Source of the DNA: Achromobacter sp. Bel
GTDB lineage: Bacteria > Pseudomonadota > Gammaproteobacteria > Burkholderiales > Burkholderiaceae_B
Direction: 5' to 3'
DNA: 64,000 nt
Assembly: GCF_012928505.1 (NCBI RefSeq)
Contig: NZ_JABBJN010000009.1
Location: forward strand, 62,001 to 126,000
The notes below the pieces were generated by a model. It saw only the letters and a list, made by a program, of their open reading frames with translations, was not told where the DNA came from and did no database searches. A program made the position numbers and the translations under genes. Shown here piece by piece: positions 50,859-59,806 of this stretch (position 1 is its first letter; every line of letters starts with the position of its first letter).

Positions 50859-52574
50859 ATGGAAATGAATGGCGCCGATATCGTCGTGCGCTGCCTGGCC
50901 GATGAGGGCGTGGAACACGTTTTCGGCTATCCCGGCGGCGCAGTGCTTTACATCTACGACGCGATCTTCAAGCAAGACAAATTTCAGCATATCCTGGTTC
51001 GTCACGAGCAAGCCGCCGTGCACGCCGCCGATGCCTATTCGCGCTCGTCGCAAAAGGTCGGCGTCTGCCTCGTGACCAGCGGCCCGGGCGTGACCAATGC
51101 CGTCACCGGCATCGCCACCGCCTACATGGATTCCATCCCCATGGTCATCATCAGCGGGCAAGTGCCCACTGCGGCCATCGGCGAGGACGCCTTCCAGGAA
51201 TGCGACACCGTCGGCATCACGCGTCCCTGCGTCAAGCACAACTTCCTTGTGCGCGACGTCAAGGACCTGGCCGAAACCATGCGCCGCGCGTTCTACATCG
51301 CGCGCACGGGCCGTCCCGGCCCGGTGCTGGTGGATATCCCCAAGGACATCACCGTCGCGCAGTGCAAGTACACGCCGCCCAAGGGCGAAATCTCGATGCG
51401 TTCCTACGCGCCCGTCAATAAGGGCCACCAGGGGCAAATCAAGAAAGCCGTGCAGATGCTGCTGGCCGCCGAGCGGCCGATGATCTACACGGGCGGCGGG
51501 GTCATCCTGTCGAACGCCGCGCCCGAGCTCAACAAACTCGTGTCGCAACTGGGCGCGCCCTGCACCAGCACCCTGATGGGCCTGGGCGGCTACCCGGCCA
51601 GCAGCGGCCAGTTCGTGGGCATGCCCGGCATGCACGGCACATACGAAGCCAATATGGCGATGCAGCACTGCGACGTGCTGCTGGCCATCGGGGCCCGTTT
51701 CGATGACCGCGTGATCGGCAATCCCAAGCACTTCGCGCAGAACGCCCGCAAGATCATCCATATCGATATCGATCCGTCGTCGATCTCCAAGCGCGTGCGC
51801 GTGGACGTCCCGATTGTCGGTAACGTCAAGGACGTCCTGGCCGACCTCAGCGCCCAATACGAAATCGCCTCCGCCGAGCACAAGCCGGCCCCCATCGCCA
51901 AGTGGTGGGAGCAGGTCGAGACCTGGCGCGGCAAGGAATGCCTGAAGTTCGCCAACTCGGACGAAGTCATCAAGCCGCAGTACGTGGTGGAAAAGCTCTG
52001 GGAAGTGACGGGCGGCGACGCCTTCGTCACGTCCGACGTGGGCCAGCACCAGATGTGGGCGGCCCAGTACTACAAGTTCGACAAGCCGCGTCGCTGGATC
52101 AACTCCGGCGGCCTGGGCACCATGGGTGTGGGGCTGCCGTACGCGATGGGCGTGCAGATGGCCAACCCTGGGCATGACGTCGCCGTCATCACCGGCGAAG
52201 CGTCGATCCAGATGAACATCCAGGAACTGTCGACCTGCCACCAGTACCGCCTGACGCCCAAGATCGTCTGCCTGAACAACCGTTTCCTGGGGATGGTCCG
52301 GCAGTGGCAGCAGATCGATTACGGGTCGCGCTATTCCGAGTCCTACATGGATTCGCTGCCCGACTTCGTCAAGGTGGCCGAGGCCTATGGCCACGTGGGT
52401 CTGCGCATCGAGCGTCCGGCGGATGTCGAACCCGCGCTGCGCGAAGCGTTTGGCAAGCACAAGGAACGCCTGGTCTTCCTGGACTTCATCACCGACCGCA
52501 CCGAAAACGTGTGGCCGATGGTCAAGGCTGGCCGCGGGCTGACCGAAATGCTGCTTGGCTCTGAAGACCTGTAA
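50859..52574 (+). CDS. ilvB: Acetolactate synthase large subunit
   Basis: This 571-residue ThDP/FAD enzyme performs the first shared step of valine, leucine and isoleucine synthesis. It has GADIVVRCLADEGVEHVFGYPGG with the catalytic Glu in LVRHEQAAVHAADAYSR, the FAD region GARFDDRVIG, and the ThDP site NSGGLGTMGVGLPYAMG then the metal-binding segment ITGEASIQMNIQELSTC. The last reads GEASIQMN where most homologues have GDGSFQMN or GDASIQMN. AAAGGAAA precedes the ATG at 50859. It is followed by ilvH after 10 bp. Confidence 0.96.
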   Translation: MEMNGADIVVRCLADEGVEHVFGYPGGAVLYIYDAIFKQDKFQHILVRHEQAAVHAADAYSRSSQKVGVCLVTSGPGVTNAVTGIATAYMDSIPMVIISGQVPTAAIGEDAFQECDTVGITRPCVKHNFLVRDVKDLAETMRRAFYIARTGRPGPVLVDIPKDITVAQCKYTPPKGEISMRSYAPVNKGHQGQIKKAVQMLLAAERPMIYTGGGVILSNAAPELNKLVSQLGAPCTSTLMGLGGYPASSGQFVGMPGMHGTYEANMAMQHCDVLLAIGARFDDRVIGNPKHFAQNARKIIHIDIDPSSISKRVRVDVPIVGNVKDVLADLSAQYEIASAEHKPAPIAKWWEQVETWRGKECLKFANSDEVIKPQYVVEKLWEVTGGDAFVTSDVGQHQMWAAQYYKFDKPRRWINSGGLGTMGVGLPYAMGVQMANPGHDVAVITGEASIQMNIQELSTCHQYRLTPKIVCLNNRFLGMVRQWQQIDYGSRYSESYMDSLPDFVKVAEAYGHVGLRIERPADVEPALREAFGKHKERLVFLDFITDRTENVWPMVKAGRGLTEMLLGSEDL

Positions 52575-52584
52575 GGAGGCCACC

Positions 52585-53076
52585 ATGAAGCACGTGATTT
52601 CCGTCCTCCTCGAGAACGAACCCGGCGCGCTGTCGCGCGTGGTGGGGCTGTTTTCCGCGCGGGGCTACAACATCGAGACCCTGACCGTGGCGCCCACCGA
52701 GGATGCCACGCTGTCGCGCATGACCATCGTGACCACCGGTTCCGATGAAGTCATCGAACAGATCACCAAGCATTTGAACCGCCTGGTGGATGTCGTCAAG
52801 GTGGTGGACCTGACCGAAGGCGCCCACATCGAGCGCGAGCTGATGCTCGTGAAGGTGCGCGCCGTCGGCAAGGAACGCGAAGAGATGAAGCGCATGGCGG
52901 ACATCTTCCGCGGCCGCATCATCGACGTCACCGACAAGTCCTACACCATCGAATTGACCGGGGTGCAGGAAAAAGTACAGGCCTTCCTGGAAGCCCTGGA
53001 CCGCAGTGCCATCCTTGAAACCGTACGCACCGGCGTGTCCGGCATCGGACGCGGTGAACGGATTTTGAAGATTTGA
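52585..53076 (+). CDS. ilvH: Acetolactate synthase small (regulatory) subunit
   Basis: This 163-residue regulatory subunit has an N-terminal ACT domain (HVISVLLENEPGALSRVVGLFSARGYNIETL) that binds valine for feedback inhibition and a C-terminal domain (ELMLVKVRAVGKEREEMKRM, DKSYTIELTGVQEKVQAFLEAL) that activates the large subunit. AAGGAGG precedes the ATG at 52585; an upstream in-frame start lies within ilvB and is rejected. Confidence 0.97.
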   Translation: MKHVISVLLENEPGALSRVVGLFSARGYNIETLTVAPTEDATLSRMTIVTTGSDEVIEQITKHLNRLVDVVKVVDLTEGAHIERELMLVKVRAVGKEREEMKRMADIFRGRIIDVTDKSYTIELTGVQEKVQAFLEALDRSAILETVRTGVSGIGRGERILKI

Positions 53077-53111
53077 CCGGCCTTCCAGGCCACGCCGCAC
53101 CCTACATCTGA

Positions 53112-54170
<1,059 letters not shown>

Positions 54171-54214
54171 TCGATGGCCATGCGTGGGGGGTTAACCCTC
54201 GCGCAACAGCGGTC

Positions 54215-54249
54215 AAAGCGGCATGCCTGCGAGGGCATGCCGCTTTTTC
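54215..54249 (+). terminator. Terminator after ilvC
   Basis: The stem AGCGGCATGCC, loop TGCGAG, GGCATGCCGCT is followed by TTTTTC, about 50 bp after the ilvC stop. Confidence 0.9.
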
Positions 54250-54341
54250 TTGGCTTATTGCTCAGGCACGCGGCTTGCTCTGTCCCGCAAGCGGGGCCAG
54301 ATGGGTTAACCTTTCACCGTTCGTTGTAAGTTATTGAGACC

Positions 54342-55115
54342 ATGCCCAATTTTTCCATGCGCGATTCCGAGAACCGCCACCGAAGCATCTACCTGCTGCC
54401 CAACGCATTCACCACTGCGGCGTTGTTCGCGGGGTTCTATGCCGTGGTGCAGGCCATGAACGATCGCTTCGAAGTCGCCGCCATCGCCATTTTCGTGGCC
54501 ATGGTGCTGGACGGCATGGATGGCCGGGTCGCCCGGTTGACCAATACGCAGTCCGCCTTCGGCGAACAATACGACTCGCTGTCGGACATGACGTCCTTCG
54601 GCGTGGCGCCCGCGCTGGTCATGTACGAGTGGATCCTGAACGACCTGGGCCGCTGGGGCTGGCTTGCGGCATTCGTCTACGTGGCCGGGGCCGCGCTGCG
54701 CCTGGCGCGCTTCAACACCAACATCGCCGTCGTCGACAAGCGCTATTTCCAGGGCCTGCCCAGCCCGGCCGCGGCCGCGCTGGTGGCGGGTTTCGTCTGG
54801 CTGGCCGTGGACAACAAGTTGCCCATCCATGACAGCCTGATGGCCTGGGTGGCGTTCACGCTGACCATGTACGCCGGCATCACGATGGTGTCGAACGCGC
54901 CGTTCTTCAGCGGCAAGAGCTTTGCGCTGGGCCGTAGCGTGCCGTTCTGGGGCATCTTGCTGGTGGTGGCCGTGTTCGTGTTCGTGTCCAGCGATCCCCC
55001 GGTCGTGCTGTTCGGCCTGTTCGTTTTGTATGGACTGTCGGGCTGGGTGATGTGGGGCTGGCGCTGGAACAAGGCGCGCCGCCTGACGCAAGAACGCCGC
55101 GGCCAATCTTCCTGA
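54342..55115 (+). CDS. pssA: CDP-diacylglycerol-serine O-phosphatidyltransferase
   Basis: This 257-residue membrane enzyme makes phosphatidylserine for phosphatidylethanolamine synthesis. It has the CDP-alcohol phosphotransferase motif DGMDGRVARLTNTQSAFGEQ then YDSLSD (the DGxxAR...GxxxDxxxD pattern) after a first helix pair, and about eight hydrophobic segments. The start MPNFSMRDSENRHRSIYLLP places the polar head before helix 1. A strong terminator lies just downstream. Confidence 0.95.
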   Translation: MPNFSMRDSENRHRSIYLLPNAFTTAALFAGFYAVVQAMNDRFEVAAIAIFVAMVLDGMDGRVARLTNTQSAFGEQYDSLSDMTSFGVAPALVMYEWILNDLGRWGWLAAFVYVAGAALRLARFNTNIAVVDKRYFQGLPSPAAAALVAGFVWLAVDNKLPIHDSLMAWVAFTLTMYAGITMVSNAPFFSGKSFALGRSVPFWGILLVVAVFVFVSSDPPVVLFGLFVLYGLSGWVMWGWRWNKARRLTQERRGQSS

Positions 55116-55134
55116 TCACGCCGCCCTGCAAGGC

Positions 55135-55177
55135 AAAATACAAAACCCGCCGGATCATCGGCGGGTTTTGTATTTTT
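55135..55177. terminator. Bidirectional terminator between pssA and the lipoprotein gene
   Basis: A 17-bp stem AAAATACAAAACCCGCC and its inverted partner enclose GATCATC-like loop bases and end in TTTTT on the plus side. Its T-rich and A-rich flanks serve both convergent genes. Confidence 0.9.
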
Positions 55178-55190
55178 GGGAGAGGGGGCG

Positions 55191-55709
55191 TCAGCGCCAC
55201 ATGAACTTCTCGTCGTCGTACATGGGGTCGGGCCCGGGGTGGAAGTGCGTCAGCTTGCTGCCGTCGCGGCTCATGTAGACGTACATCAGCGAATTCCAGA
55301 CGCCGTTCTCTTTATAACGGTACGACCACACGACTTCGCGCTTCTCGCCCAGGCCGGTTTCCTCGATGCGGGCGGGCGGGCCGAATTCGCAGCGCACCCG
55401 GTCGGGGCCCCAGTCGCCGGTTTCCAGTACCTTGAAGTGGGCGTCGGTCAGCAGGGGCAGCACTTGCCCCACGCGGCCGTCGGTGCCGACGTTGGTGCCC
55501 CAGGCATACTGGCCCATCGGCTGTTGCGTCCAGATGACGCGGCGCCCGCCGCCGGCCTGCGGACATTCGAAATTGGGCTGGCCGAATTGGGTCAGCACCT
55601 CGCCGTAGGGCGTTCCGGGCGGTACCTGGGCCAAGTTGGCGCACGCGGCAAGCCCGGTCAGGGCCAGCGAGGCGAGTGCGATGCGGGCACCGCTGTAATA
55701 TTTAGACAT
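55191..55709 (-). CDS. Lipoprotein of unknown function
   Basis: This 172-residue precursor starts MSKYYSGARIALASLALTGL with the lipobox LTGLAAC (Cys22), so it is lipid-anchored, probably at the outer membrane. The mature part begins NLAQVPPGTPYGEVLTQFGQPNFEC and has aromatic strands VWSYRYKENGVWNSLMYVYM, resembling small BamE/SmpA-like folds (PGTPYGEVLTQFGQP), though this is only a pattern impression. The start at 55709 opens the signal peptide; the frame continues to 55808 with Arg/Pro-rich sequence. Confidence 0.85.
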   Translation of the reverse strand: MSKYYSGARIALASLALTGLAACANLAQVPPGTPYGEVLTQFGQPNFECPQAGGGRRVIWTQQPMGQYAWGTNVGTDGRVGQVLPLLTDAHFKVLETGDWGPDRVRCEFGPPARIEETGLGEKREVVWSYRYKENGVWNSLMYVYMSRDGSKLTHFHPGPDPMYDDEKFMWR

Positions 55710-55799
55710 AATTTTGCTCCTCTGGGGCGTCGGCCGGGCGGTTGCCGGCCTCGGCCGGCGGGGACGAAACCGTCTCTGGGGTAATTCTAGCGAATCAGC

Positions 55800-56044
55800 T
55801 ATAATCATCGAGCTTTATCAAGTGTATTGATTTTGCAAGATGCTTTGCGCCGGCAATCCGGCTGCAGGGTGGCTCCAAAAAGCGGGCCCGGGTTCCAGGC
55901 GAATCCGTGTGCTGTAGGAGGCACTTTCGCAGCTATTGAAGCAGCAGTGAGAAAGCAAAAACGCTTATCGCCGGGATTTACGCAAATTTTTTCCAAACCA
56001 CGTCAGGGCACCTCGGCCCTGTCGCATGTCCGAAGAGGTCATCA
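55800..56044 (+). promoter_or_regulatory. rpsO promoter and leader
   Basis: A perfect TATAAT -10 hexamer lies at 55800-55805 on the plus strand, with no strong -35. It would give a leader of about 230 nt. The leader holds the hairpin CAGGGC-N6-GCCCTG (56004-56021) just before the rpsO ribosome binding site (GAAGAGG), a place where S15 represses its own translation in other bacteria. The rest of the 335-bp gap holds no gene I can support. Confidence 0.5.
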
Positions 56045-56314
56045 ATGTCTGTAGCTGACATCAAGAAATCCGATATCGTTGCGCAGTTCCAACGCGCTCA
56101 AGGCGATACCGGCTCCCCCGAAGTTCAGGTGGCTCTGCTCACCGCCCGTATCAACGAACTGACTGGTCACTTCAAAGAACACATGAAGGACCATCACTCG
56201 CGCCGCGGTCTGCTGCGTATGGTCAGCCGTCGCCGCAAGCTGCTCGACTATCTCAAGGGCCGCAATCCCGATTCGTACCGCGCTCTGATCGAAAAACTCG
56301 GTCTGCGTAAGTGA
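56045..56314 (+). CDS. rpsO: 30S ribosomal protein S15
   Basis: This 89-residue protein binds 16S rRNA helices 20-22 early in 30S assembly. [66 protein letters not shown] and the ending IEKLGLRK are diagnostic. It is followed by pnp, the standard order. Confidence 0.99.
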   Translation: MSVADIKKSDIVAQFQRAQGDTGSPEVQVALLTARINELTGHFKEHMKDHHSRRGLLRMVSRRRKLLDYLKGRNPDSYRALIEKLGLRK

Positions 56315-56343
56315 TCGACGGGGCTGGCTCCCCATGACGCAAT

Positions 56344-56388
56344 AACCGTGGTCGGTGCGACGTATTGTCGCGACGGCCACGGTTTTTC
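56344..56388 (+). terminator. Stem-loop between rpsO and pnp
   Basis: AACCGTGG pairs with CCACGGTT (56344-56351 and 56377-56384) around an inner GTGCGAC/GTCGCGAC stem and is followed by TTTTC. It may be a partial terminator for rpsO or the RNase III processing site by which PNPase controls pnp in other species. Confidence 0.7.
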
Positions 56389-56408
56389 ATTTGTAAGGAA
56401 TAATCGTC

Positions 56409-58574
56409 ATGTTCAACAAAGTGACAAAATCGTTCCAATACGGCCAGCATACGGTCGTCCTGGAAACTGGCGAAATCGCTCGCCAGGCCTCCGGCGCCGT
56501 TGTGGTGTCGATCGAGGACACCGTCGTCCTGGCCACCGTCGTGGCTTCCAAGAAGGCCAAGCCGGGTCAAACGTTTTTCCCGCTGACCGTCGACTACATC
56601 GAGAAGACCTACGCTGCCGGCCGTATTCCGGGTGGGTTCTTCAAGCGTGAAGGCAAGCCGTCCGAAAAGGAAACGCTGACCTCGCGCCTGATCGACCGTC
56701 CGCTGCGTCCGCTGTTCCCCGAAGACTTCTACAACGAAGTCCAAGTGGTCATCCACACGCTGTCGGTCAATCCCGAAATCGATCCCGACATCGCCGCCAT
56801 GATCGGCGCCTCGGCCGCGCTGGCCATTTCGGGCATCCCGTTCTCGGGCCCGATCGGCGCTGCACGCGTGGGTTACATCGATGGTCAATACACCATCAAC
56901 CCGACCGCCTCGGACCTGAAGTCGTCGAAGCTGAACCTGGTTGTCGCCGGTACGGAAAACGCCGTGCTGATGGTCGAATCGGAAGCCCAAGAGCTGTCCG
57001 AGGAAGTCATGTTGGGCGGCGTGGTCTATGGCCACCAGCAAATGCAGACCGTCATCAACGCCATTCACGAACTGGTGAAGGACGCTGGCAAGCCCGATTG
57101 GGATTGGCAAGCGCCGGCCAAGGACCAAGCCCTGATCGCCGCCGTGACGTCGGCCGCCCAGGAAGGCCTGAACGCCGCCTACCAGATCCGCGAAAAGCAA
57201 GCTCGCACCGCCAAGCTGCGCGAAGTGTCGGCCGACGTGTCGGCCAAGCTGGCTGCCGCGGCCGCTGAAAAGGGCGAGTCCGCGCCTGACGCCGTCACCG
57301 TCGACAACATCATGTTCTCGCTGGAATCGGCCATCGTCCGCGGCCAGATCCTGAACGGCGAACCGCGTATCGACGGTCGCGACACCCGCACCGTGCGCCC
57401 CATCAGCGTGCGTCTGGGCGTGCTGCCCCGCGCACACGGCAGCGCGCTGTTCACCCGTGGTGAAACGCAAGCGCTGGTCGTGGCCACGCTGGGCACGAAG
57501 CAAGACGAACAGATCATCGACGCGCTCATGGGCGAGTACCGCGACCGTTTCATGATGCACTACAACATGCCTCCGTTCGCCACCGGCGAAACGGGCCGCA
57601 TCGGTGTGCCCAAGCGCCGCGAAATCGGCCACGGCCGTCTGGCCAAGCGTTCGCTGATCCCGCTGCTGCCGGCGCCTGAAGACTTCCAGTACACGATCCG
57701 CATCGTGTCGGAAATCACCGAGTCCAACGGCTCGTCGTCGATGGCTTCGGTCTGCGGCGGCTCGCTGGCCATGATGGACGCCGGCGTGCCGGTCAAGGAT
57801 CACGTGGCGGGTGTTGCCATGGGCCTGATCCTGGACGGCGGCAAGTTCGCTGTTCTGACGGACATCCTGGGCGACGAAGATCACCTGGGCGACATGGACT
57901 TCAAGGTCGCGGGCACCGAAAACGGCGTCACCGCACTGCAGATGGACATCAAGATCCAGGGCATCACGAAGGAAATCATGCAAGTGGCGCTGGCGCAAGC
58001 CCGCGAAGGCCGCCTGCACATCCTGACCAAGATGAAGGAAGCGCTGGACGGTTCGCGCGGTGAGCTCTCGGCTTTCGCCCCGCGCATGCTGACCATCAAG
58101 ATCAATCCCGAGAAGATCCGCGACGTGATCGGCAAGGGCGGCGCCACCATCCGCGCGCTGACCGAAGAAACCGGCACGCAGATCGACATCTCCGACGACG
58201 GCACGATCGTGATCGCCAGCGTCGACGAAGCGCAGGCCAAAGAAGCCCAGCGCCGCATCGTCGAACTGACCGCCGACGTCGAAGTGGGCCAGATCTACGA
58301 AGGCTCGGTCCTGCGTCTGCTGGACTTCGGCGCCATCGTGCAAGTGCTGCCGGGCCGCGACGGCCTGCTGCACATCTCGGAAATCGCCAACTACCGCATC
58401 GCGAACATCAACGATGTGCTGAAGGTCGGCCAGCAAGTCCGCGTCAAGGTCATCGAGGCCGACGACAAGGGCCGCCTGCGCCTGTCCATCAAGGCGATCG
58501 GTGGCATCGAAGCGCAGCAACCCGCTGCTGCCGCGACCGAAGCTGCCCCCCAATCGGAACCGCAAGCTGAATAA
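56409..58574 (+). CDS. pnp: Polynucleotide phosphorylase
   Basis: This 721-residue 3'-5' exoribonuclease has two RNase PH domains ([59 protein letters not shown]), a KH domain ([20 protein letters not shown]) and an S1 domain ([20 protein letters not shown]). It ends in a short Ala/Gln/Glu tail. Length and order are normal. Confidence 0.99.
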   Translation: MFNKVTKSFQYGQHTVVLETGEIARQASGAVVVSIEDTVVLATVVASKKAKPGQTFFPLTVDYIEKTYAAGRIPGGFFKREGKPSEKETLTSRLIDRPLRPLFPEDFYNEVQVVIHTLSVNPEIDPDIAAMIGASAALAISGIPFSGPIGAARVGYIDGQYTINPTASDLKSSKLNLVVAGTENAVLMVESEAQELSEEVMLGGVVYGHQQMQTVINAIHELVKDAGKPDWDWQAPAKDQALIAAVTSAAQEGLNAAYQIREKQARTAKLREVSADVSAKLAAAAAEKGESAPDAVTVDNIMFSLESAIVRGQILNGEPRIDGRDTRTVRPISVRLGVLPRAHGSALFTRGETQALVVATLGTKQDEQIIDALMGEYRDRFMMHYNMPPFATGETGRIGVPKRREIGHGRLAKRSLIPLLPAPEDFQYTIRIVSEITESNGSSSMASVCGGSLAMMDAGVPVKDHVAGVAMGLILDGGKFAVLTDILGDEDHLGDMDFKVAGTENGVTALQMDIKIQGITKEIMQVALAQAREGRLHILTKMKEALDGSRGELSAFAPRMLTIKINPEKIRDVIGKGGATIRALTEETGTQIDISDDGTIVIASVDEAQAKEAQRRIVELTADVEVGQIYEGSVLRLLDFGAIVQVLPGRDGLLHISEIANYRIANINDVLKVGQQVRVKVIEADDKGRLRLSIKAIGGIEAQQPAAAATEAAPQSEPQAE

Positions 58575-58598
58575 GCTGGCAGGCTGATTGAACGAAGA

Positions 58599-58624
58599 AC
58601 GGCGCCGCAAGGCGCCGTTTTTTT
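58599..58624 (+). terminator. Terminator after pnp
   Basis: ACGGCGCC-GCAA-GGCGCCGT is followed by TTTTTT, 25 bp after the pnp stop. Confidence 0.93.
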
Positions 58625-58670
58625 ATCTGCTCCAGCCGGTTCGACGACAAGCGAATTCTGGTCTACACTC

Positions 58671-58692
58671 AACCTACACTTAACGTTAGGTT
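58671..58692. promoter_or_regulatory. MerR-type dyad before the merR gene
   Basis: The dyad CCT-N4-TTAA-N4-AGG is embedded in AACCT...AGGTT, seven bases before the merR ATG. The geometry equals that of the SoxR box and other MerR-family sites. A near copy lies at 59156-59177. Just upstream CTACACTCAAC is followed by CTACACTTAAC, a tandem half-repeat. Confidence 0.75.
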
Positions 58693-58699
58693 TACATTT

Positions 58700-59101
58700 A
58701 TGGCACACCCCACGACCTTGTTGCAGATCGGCGAGCTGGCCCAGCGTGCCGGCGTGAGCCACCGGTCGATTCATTACTACGAACGCATGGGCTTGTTACG
58801 GCCTGTGGAACGGGAAGGCGCGGGGTATCGTTATTACGATGATGAAGCCGTCGCACGGCTGGAGAAAATCCTGGCATTGAAGCGCCTGGGCCTAAGCCTG
58901 GACGACATTTCCCAAGTCATCGACCTGTATTTCTCGGAGCCATCCGGACTCAAGGGCAAGGAGAAAGTCCTGGAAATCCTGGAAGCGCAATTGCAATCGA
59001 CCCGATCCAAGCTGGGCGAACTGCAGAAATTCGAATCCGACCTGATGGCCAGCATCGGCCGAATGCAGAGCTTGATCCGCGAAGCGCGTCTAGAGCGGTA
59101 A
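58700..59101 (+). CDS. MerR family transcriptional regulator without cysteines
   Basis: This 133-residue regulator has an N-terminal winged HTH (LLQIGELAQRAGVSHRSIHYYERMG, VEREGAGYRYYDDEAVARLEKI) and a long dimerisation coiled coil (EKVLEILEAQLQSTRSKLGELQKFESDLMASIGRMQSL). It contains no Cys, so it is not a metal or SoxR-type redox sensor; LiuR-like organic ligand sensors are a better comparison. It probably controls itself and the exported RidA-fold gene through the shared dyads. The ATG lies only a few bases after the dyad, so the message may be leaderless. Confidence 0.92.
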   Translation: MAHPTTLLQIGELAQRAGVSHRSIHYYERMGLLRPVEREGAGYRYYDDEAVARLEKILALKRLGLSLDDISQVIDLYFSEPSGLKGKEKVLEILEAQLQSTRSKLGELQKFESDLMASIGRMQSLIREARLER

Positions 59102-59118
59102 CGGCAATTCCCCGGCAT

Positions 59119-59149
59119 GGAGGCGGGAGGTTTTCGCCTCCCTTTTTTT
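59119..59149 (+). terminator. Terminator after the merR gene
   Basis: GGAGGCG pairs with CGCCTCC, with an alternative GGGAGG/CCTCCC stem, followed by TTTTTTT, about 20 bp after the stop. It separates merR from the next gene despite the shared regulation. Confidence 0.88.
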
Positions 59150-59155
59150 AATCAC

Positions 59156-59177
59156 AACCTACACTTAACGTAAGGTG
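59156..59177. promoter_or_regulatory. MerR-type dyad before the exported RidA-fold gene
   Basis: The sequence repeats the dyad at 58671-58692 with one change in the core (TAAGG for TTAGG), keeping CCT-N4-TTAA-N4-AGG. It ends three bases before the ATG at 59181 and begins right after the merR terminator, so the promoter must overlap it. Confidence 0.75.
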
Positions 59178-59180
59178 CAT

Positions 59181-59753
59181 ATGAATAAAAAGAAGTTTGC
59201 GCTCGGCCTGTCCGCCCTTTGTCTTTGCCTTGCAACGACGCTCACCACCGCGCTGGCTGATTCGGCGCCGATCCTGAAGGAATCATTGATGAACAACCGC
59301 ACGCCCAGCATGCCTCCCTTGGCGGCAACGTCACCCTACGCCAGCTTGCATGCCGTCAACCCGCCCGGGGCGGGGATTCCCGGCGTTTCGCAAGCCGTCG
59401 TCGTGAATTCAGGACCGTTGATGTTCCTGTCGGGCCACGTGCCCATGGACGAATCAGGATCCATTGTTTCGGGCGGCGTCGAAGCGCAGTTGGACAGGGT
59501 GTTTCACAACATGCAGGCGACCCTTCGACAGGGCGGTGCGGGATTCAAAGATGTGGTGCGTGTGACGATTTACGTGCGGGACTACCGTCCTGAAATGCTG
59601 CCCGCCCTACGCCGTGTGAGGGACAAATACATAGCGGGTGGTACGCCGGCGCCCGCCAGCGCATTGATCGGCGTGGCTGCGTTGTTTCACCCAGACGTGT
59701 TGGTGGAGGCCGACGCCGTGGCAGTCGTGCCGCCAACGGTTCAGGCCCGTTAA
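59181..59753 (+). CDS. RidA/YjgF-fold protein with signal peptide
   Basis: This 190-residue protein begins MNKKKFALGLSALCLCLATT, a clear Sec signal peptide with predicted cleavage near ALA-DS. The mature part has the RidA fold: VVVNSGPLMFLSGHVPMDES, IVSGGVEAQLDRVFHNMQATLRQGGAG, FKDVVRVTIYVRDYR, and PAPASALIGVAALFHPDVLVEADAVAV. RidA proteins are normally cytoplasmic; the residue at the Arg105 position of E. coli RidA appears to be Ala or Ser here, so classic enamine deamination is uncertain. It is followed 53 bp later by an isochorismatase-family gene. Confidence 0.88.
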   Translation: MNKKKFALGLSALCLCLATTLTTALADSAPILKESLMNNRTPSMPPLAATSPYASLHAVNPPGAGIPGVSQAVVVNSGPLMFLSGHVPMDESGSIVSGGVEAQLDRVFHNMQATLRQGGAGFKDVVRVTIYVRDYRPEMLPALRRVRDKYIAGGTPAPASALIGVAALFHPDVLVEADAVAVVPPTVQAR

Positions 59754-59806
59754 GCACTGCCTGTTCGGGCGGTTCACTCCTCTGGACCATTTAGGAATCA
59801 TTCATC

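Noticed and set aside
55827..56054. 75-codon frame in the rpsO leader
   Set aside because: A GGAGG is present inside it but not before its start, and it runs into rpsO in another frame; no family resemblance.
56253..58610. 785-codon minus-strand frame opposite pnp
   Set aside because: It is the antisense shadow of pnp; no domains and biased composition.
58671..59177. Two dyads considered as an insertion-element end or a short direct repeat for recombination
   Set aside because: Their position right before two start codons and the MerR-type symmetry explain them better as operators.
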